From NCBI GenBank assembly GCA_022794295.1, contig JAAWEO010000077.1, positions 1-8,662 on the forward strand: 8,662 nt of DNA, given 5' to 3'. How positions within the stretch are numbered: the first letter of the stretch is position 1; every line of letters starts with the position of its first letter. Below, one piece after another: positions 5,500-8,662 of this stretch. Source of the stretch: Angelakisella sp. (GTDB taxonomy: Bacteria > Bacillota > Clostridia > Oscillospirales > Ruminococcaceae). Under the pieces are notes generated by a model, which did no database searches, was not told the DNA's origin, and saw only the letters and a program-made list of their open reading frames with translations. The translations under genes were made by a program, and so were the position numbers.

Positions 5500-6519
5500 T
5501 TATGATTCCGGCTGGACCAATTCAAAGCCGCCGCCGGCGGTTTTCATCACCTGTCCCTCACCGGTGTTGATCACCAGGCTTTCCCCGTCGGTCTCAATGA
5601 CAATGCTCCCCAAAAGGTCGGTGCGCAGGCAGGGGACCCCGGCCTTTTGCAGCCGCTCCACAGTATCCCGGTGGGGGTGGCCGTAGTCATTGTCCTTCCC
5701 CACCGAGATAGTGGCAAATTCCGGATCGACCGCGTCCAGGAACTTTTGGGTCAGGCCGGTGTTGCTGCCGTGGTGGGGGACGGAATAGACATTGGCGGAA
5801 AGCTCTGCGCCGCTTTCCAAAATGGCGTTTTCACTCTTTCGCTCGGCATCCCCGGTAAAAAGGAAAGCCCGCCGGCCGTAGACCAGCCGCCCCACCAGGG
5901 AGTTGTTGTTCATGTCGTCGTATTCCTCCAGGGGAGCCAGGTAGGTGATCACCGCGCCGCCCCCCAGGTCGATGGTATCCCCGGGGTCCAGGGCGGTGGT
6001 CCTGGTCTTTGAATCCACCAGGTACTGGAGCAGCTTCTGGTAGCCCCTGGTGGTGGGGGTGTGCTCCTCCGGCACCGGGTGGTAGAGGAACTCCCCGGTG
6101 GGAATGGCCTCCATCACCTGGGTGATGCCCCCGTAATGGTCGGAGTGGGGGTGGGTGTTCAGGTAGTAATCGATCGCCCCCACCCCCTGGTCCCGGAGAT
6201 ACCGGACGATATCGGGGCCGTTGCCCGATTCCCCGCCATCAATGACCATTGTTTTCTCCGGCCCCTGGATCAGGATACAGTCCGCCTGGCCTACATCCAG
6301 GATATGGACACGGAGGTTCTCCCCGGAGGCCGGGGCAGCGGCGGGAAGCTTCTCCTGGGGAAAAATTTCCTCCAGGAAGGGGAAGTATTCCACCAGCGGC
6401 TGGATGCTCTGTCCCCGGGAGGTCATAAACCAGGCGGCACAGACCACCAGGGCGGCCACTGCCAGGGAAAGGAGCTTTTTCTTCTGCGCCTGGGTCAGTG
6501 TTTTTCTTTTGCGGCTCAT
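5500..6519 (-). CDS. Membrane-anchored ComEC-like MBL-fold hydrolase
   Basis: This 339-residue protein has a basic N-terminus and one hydrophobic segment (about 16-32) that looks like a signal anchor, as the preceding cysteine context does not fit a lipobox. The rest (68-320) is a metallo-beta-lactamase fold of the kind found at the C-terminus of the competence protein ComEC: DVGQAD (75-80), MVIDGGE (91-97), THPHSDH (122-128) for two metals, MNNNSLV (203-209), LFTGDAE (220-226), VPHHGS (247-252) and GHPH (280-283). All expected metal ligands are present. Its location suggests it acts outside the membrane. By analogy to the ComEC domain, which degrades the non-transported DNA strand, it may be a nuclease or phosphodiesterase, but the substrate is inferred. 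It lacks the ComEC channel. Start: ATG at 6519, overlapping the ygiQ stop by four bases (ATGA) with AAAGGGAGG six bases ahead. Confidence 0.88.
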   Translation of the reverse strand: MSRKRKTLTQAQKKKLLSLAVAALVVCAAWFMTSRGQSIQPLVEYFPFLEEIFPQEKLPAAAPASGENLRVHILDVGQADCILIQGPEKTMVIDGGESGNGPDIVRYLRDQGVGAIDYYLNTHPHSDHYGGITQVMEAIPTGEFLYHPVPEEHTPTTRGYQKLLQYLVDSKTRTTALDPGDTIDLGGGAVITYLAPLEEYDDMNNNSLVGRLVYGRRAFLFTGDAERKSENAILESGAELSANVYSVPHHGSNTGLTQKFLDAVDPEFATISVGKDNDYGHPHRDTVERLQKAGVPCLRTDLLGSIVIETDGESLVINTGEGQVMKTAGGGFELVQPES

Positions 6520-8423
6520 AAGCGGCCTCCCTTTCTGCGGGATCCTTTTTTACCCCGCCGCTGTTTTCCTTTGGAGCTTTGCTCGGCAATGGCCTGGGCC
6601 TTGCGCTTGTCCCCCAGCTGCCGGAGGTACTCCTGATCGGGCTGGACCAGCTTCCCCGGCCCGTTTCCAATAAGATCCTCCCGCCCCGCCCGGATCAGGG
6701 CCTCGATACAAAGGCGGCGGTTTTCCGGCTTGTAATACTGGAGCAGGGCTCGCTGGAGGCGCTTCTCCTGGGGATCGGTGGGGACAAAGACCTTCTCCAT
6801 GGTCCAGGGATCGATTCCGGTGTAGAACATGGTGGTGGAGGCGGTGGCGGGGGTGGGGTAGAAGTCCTGGACCTGTTCCGGCCGGATGCGGTTCTCCTTC
6901 AGGTAGAGGGCCAGGGCTACGGCATCCCCTATGGTGCTGCCCGGGTGGGAGGAAATAAGGTAGGGCACCAGGTACTGCTCCTTTCCCGCCCGGCGGGTGG
7001 CCTGGTAGAAGGCCTTGCAGAATTTGTTGTAGGTCTGCACCGAGGGCTTTCCCATTTTAGCCAGCACCGGCGGGGAGATGTGCTCCGGGGCCACCTTCAG
7101 CTGGCCGCTGACATGGTAGCGCACCAGTTCATCCAGAAAGGCGGTGCTTTTATCCGCCATTATGTAATCGTACCGCAGGCCGCTGCGAACAAAGACCCTT
7201 TTCACCCCGGGGATGGCCCGCAGCTCCCGCAGAAGCTGGATGTAATCGCTGTGGTCCGCCTTGATGGCCGGGCAGGGGGAGGGATAGAGGCACTTTTTCC
7301 CCATACAGACCCCGGCCTTCTCCTGCTTTTGGCAGGCGGGGCCCCGGAAGTTGGCGGTAGGCCCCCCTACATCGTGGATGTAGCCCTTGAACCGGGGATT
7401 TTTTACAAAGGCCCGGGCCTCCCGGAGCACCGACTGGTGGCTGCGGGGGGTGACAAACCGCCCCTGGTGAAAGGCGATGGAGCAGAAATTACAAGCCCCG
7501 TAACACCCCCGGTTGTGGATGATGGAAAACTCCACCTCCTCGATGGCCTTAACCCCCCCCTGGGCCTCATAGGAGGGGTGGTAGTACCGCTCGTAGGGGA
7601 GGTCAGAGACTGCGTCCAGCTCCTCCTGGGTGAGCGGAAGGGAGGGCGGATTCTGGATCAGCACCTTGTCCCCGTGCTTCTGGGTGACAACCTTGCCATA
7701 GACGTGGTCCTGCTGCTCCAGTTGAATCCGGGAGGCCCGGGCGTAGGCGGTTTTATCCAGGCGTACCTTGTCAAAGCTGGCGCAGGTGACCGCCCCCGGG
7801 GGCACCGGGTCGGTGAGCTCCGCCAAATAGCAGGTCCCCCGGATATCCCGCATGGCCCGGATGTCCTCCCCGGCAGCCAGGCGGTCTGCGATCTCCGCCA
7901 TAGAGTGCTCCCCCATGCCAAAGGAGAGAAGATCGGCGCCGCTTTCCACCAGGATGGAGGGCCGGACCGCGTCGTCCCAGTAGTCGTAGTGGGCGAACCG
8001 CCGGAGGCTGGCCTCCAGACCGCCAATGACCACAGGGATATCCGGATAGGCCTCCCTGCAAAGCCGGGCGTAAACGGTACAGGCCCGGTCAGGGCGCTTG
8101 CCCGCTTTGTTTCCGGGGGTGTAGGCATCGTCGCTCCGCCTTCTCTTTGCGGCGGTGTAGTGGGCCACCATAGAATCGATATTGCCGCCGGTGACCAGAA
8201 AGGCGTACCGGGGCGGGCCGAAGCGGGTAAAGTCCCTGGGGGAGGTAAAATCCGGCTGGGGAAGCATGGCCACCTTATACCCCCTGGATTCCAGCAGCCG
8301 GGAGATAATGGCCACCCCAAAGGAAGGATGGTCCACATAGGCGTCCCCCGTCACACAAACAAAATCCACCCCCTCCCACCCCCGGGCAGCCATTTCTTCT
8401 TTTGTAATGGGGAGAAAACTCAC
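6516..8423 (-). CDS. ygiQ: YgiQ family (UPF0313) radical SAM protein
   Basis: This 635-residue protein belongs to the YgiQ/UPF0313 family of radical S-adenosylmethionine enzymes, whose reaction I do not know. The N-terminal half (about 15-200) resembles a B12-binding-like Rossmann domain with VTGGNIDSMV (77-86) and IGGLEASLRRFAHYDYWDD (133-151). The radical SAM cluster motif is C307-xxx-C311-xx-C314, within HNRGCYGACNFCS. A further cysteine set, C364, C373, C378 and C384, is also in the family as I remember the E. coli protein and may bind a second metal cluster. Other family signatures are APEHIS (445-450), SSHPGST (491-497) and DFYPTPATASTTMFYTG (520-536). The C-terminal 20 residues are strongly basic. 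Start: GTG at 8423, with GGAGG (8433-8437) nine bases ahead; the overlapping ATG is followed at once by a stop. It is first in the operon with the hydrolase and DUF3006 genes. Confidence 0.93.
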   Translation of the reverse strand: MSFLPITKEEMAARGWEGVDFVCVTGDAYVDHPSFGVAIISRLLESRGYKVAMLPQPDFTSPRDFTRFGPPRYAFLVTGGNIDSMVAHYTAAKRRRSDDAYTPGNKAGKRPDRACTVYARLCREAYPDIPVVIGGLEASLRRFAHYDYWDDAVRPSILVESGADLLSFGMGEHSMAEIADRLAAGEDIRAMRDIRGTCYLAELTDPVPPGAVTCASFDKVRLDKTAYARASRIQLEQQDHVYGKVVTQKHGDKVLIQNPPSLPLTQEELDAVSDLPYERYYHPSYEAQGGVKAIEEVEFSIIHNRGCYGACNFCSIAFHQGRFVTPRSHQSVLREARAFVKNPRFKGYIHDVGGPTANFRGPACQKQEKAGVCMGKKCLYPSPCPAIKADHSDYIQLLRELRAIPGVKRVFVRSGLRYDYIMADKSTAFLDELVRYHVSGQLKVAPEHISPPVLAKMGKPSVQTYNKFCKAFYQATRRAGKEQYLVPYLISSHPGSTIGDAVALALYLKENRIRPEQVQDFYPTPATASTTMFYTGIDPWTMEKVFVPTDPQEKRLQRALLQYYKPENRRLCIEALIRAGREDLIGNGPGKLVQPDQEYLRQLGDKRKAQAIAEQSSKGKQRRGKKGSRRKGGRL

Positions 8424-8460
8424 ATCACCACACCTCCGGAAAAATCATAAATCACAACCC

Positions 8461-8640
8461 AAGCCCCCACCCCCGGCCCGCAAACCATTTGCCGCGAAGC
8501 GGCTCCGCCGGAGGCACCAAAGCCGTTCCAACCTGGCCCGCAGGCCTTAGCCGCGAAGCGGCTTTCGCCCGAAGGGCTCTGCTTTTTTCCGCAGAAAAAA
8601 GCACCTTATCCGGCCAACGAGCCTCCGGCCGCGAAAGCCC
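8461..8640. repeat. Diverged tandem repeat units of about 60 bases
   Basis: Two units share GGCCCGCA, then eight or nine variable bases, then GCCGCGAAGCGGCT: 8475-8504 and 8535-8563, 60 bases apart. The similarity begins further left, at AAGCC (8461 and 8520). A third, more diverged and shorter unit (about 8599-8640) shows AAGC, GGCC and GGCCGCGAA. In each of the first two, GCCGC-GAA-GCGGC forms a hairpin. The units lie outside any gene and resemble the GC-rich intergenic repeats that are dispersed in some Clostridia genomes, but only a genome-wide search would show that. Confidence 0.55.
8549..8602. other. Cluster of three consecutive hairpins
   Basis: Three palindromes follow one another: AGCCGC-GAA-GCGGCT (8549-8563), GCCC-GAA-GGGC (8567-8577) and GCTTTTTTC-CGCA-GAAAAAAGC (8581-8602, nine base pairs). 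The third has T-runs and A-runs within the stem, not after it, so it reads the same from both strands. It could be a transcription end for a gene beyond the right edge, or a structural element. No reading frame with family similarity was found in 8424-8662. Confidence 0.5.
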
Positions 8641-8662
8641 GGACGCTGGTAAGCGGCAGCAC

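Noticed and set aside
8444..8449. TATGAT as a -10 box for ygiQ
   Set aside because: Transcription would start inside the ribosome binding site, and no -35 box lies at the right distance.
6579..8450. Long plus-strand open frame of 623 codons
   Set aside because: It is the antisense shadow of the radical SAM gene, with poly-Gly/Val composition and no recognisable motif.
8603..8662. Possible tRNA or gene end at the right edge
   Set aside because: No cloverleaf arms or T-loop consensus can be drawn, and no frame shows a recognisable protein; the bases fit better as a diverged repeat copy.

Overview
The window looks like chromosomal DNA from a GC-rich Gram-positive (Firmicutes) anaerobe, possibly of the Oscillospiraceae/Eubacteriales type. 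This rests on strong AGGAGG-type ribosome binding sites, an ECF vitamin-transporter S component, a type III pantothenate kinase, a standalone ComEC-like hydrolase paired with a DUF3006 protein, and GTG/TTG starts. The placement is an inference; the window holds no rRNA or other phylogenetic marker.

Left block (1-2275). On the minus strand the order of transcription is coaX (type III pantothenate kinase), an unrecognised 253-residue protein whose start overlaps the coaX stop, then an ECF transporter S component cut by the window edge. The S component resembles the PanT type, so the block probably takes up pantothenate and phosphorylates it for coenzyme A synthesis. coaX has a good sigma-A promoter. 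The S-component gene has a 105-base leader with two stem-loops. A divergent intergenic region separates coaX from the next gene.

Middle block (2276-5267). A plus-strand gene encodes an unrecognised single-pass membrane protein with a proline-rich cytoplasmic end and an acidic outer tail. It converges on a minus-strand sensor histidine kinase of dCache-HisKA-HATPase type. The two stop codons overlap inside the loop of one hairpin. No response regulator is in the window. A terminator-like hairpin lies immediately in front of the kinase gene.

Right block (5274-8423). A compact minus-strand operon runs ygiQ-family radical SAM protein, membrane-anchored ComEC-like metallo-beta-lactamase-fold hydrolase, DUF3006 protein, with a 4-base ATGA overlap and a 13-base gap between the genes. 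It ends at the terminator before the kinase gene.

Right edge (8424-8662). There is no convincing gene here. The sequence holds diverged tandem repeat units of about 60 bases and a cluster of short GAA-loop hairpins.

I saw no tRNA, rRNA, CRISPR array, insertion sequence or phage gene. Most of the window is ordinary housekeeping and accessory gene content. The parts least explained by known families are the coaX-coupled protein, the proline-rich membrane protein, the regulatory hairpins and the edge repeats.
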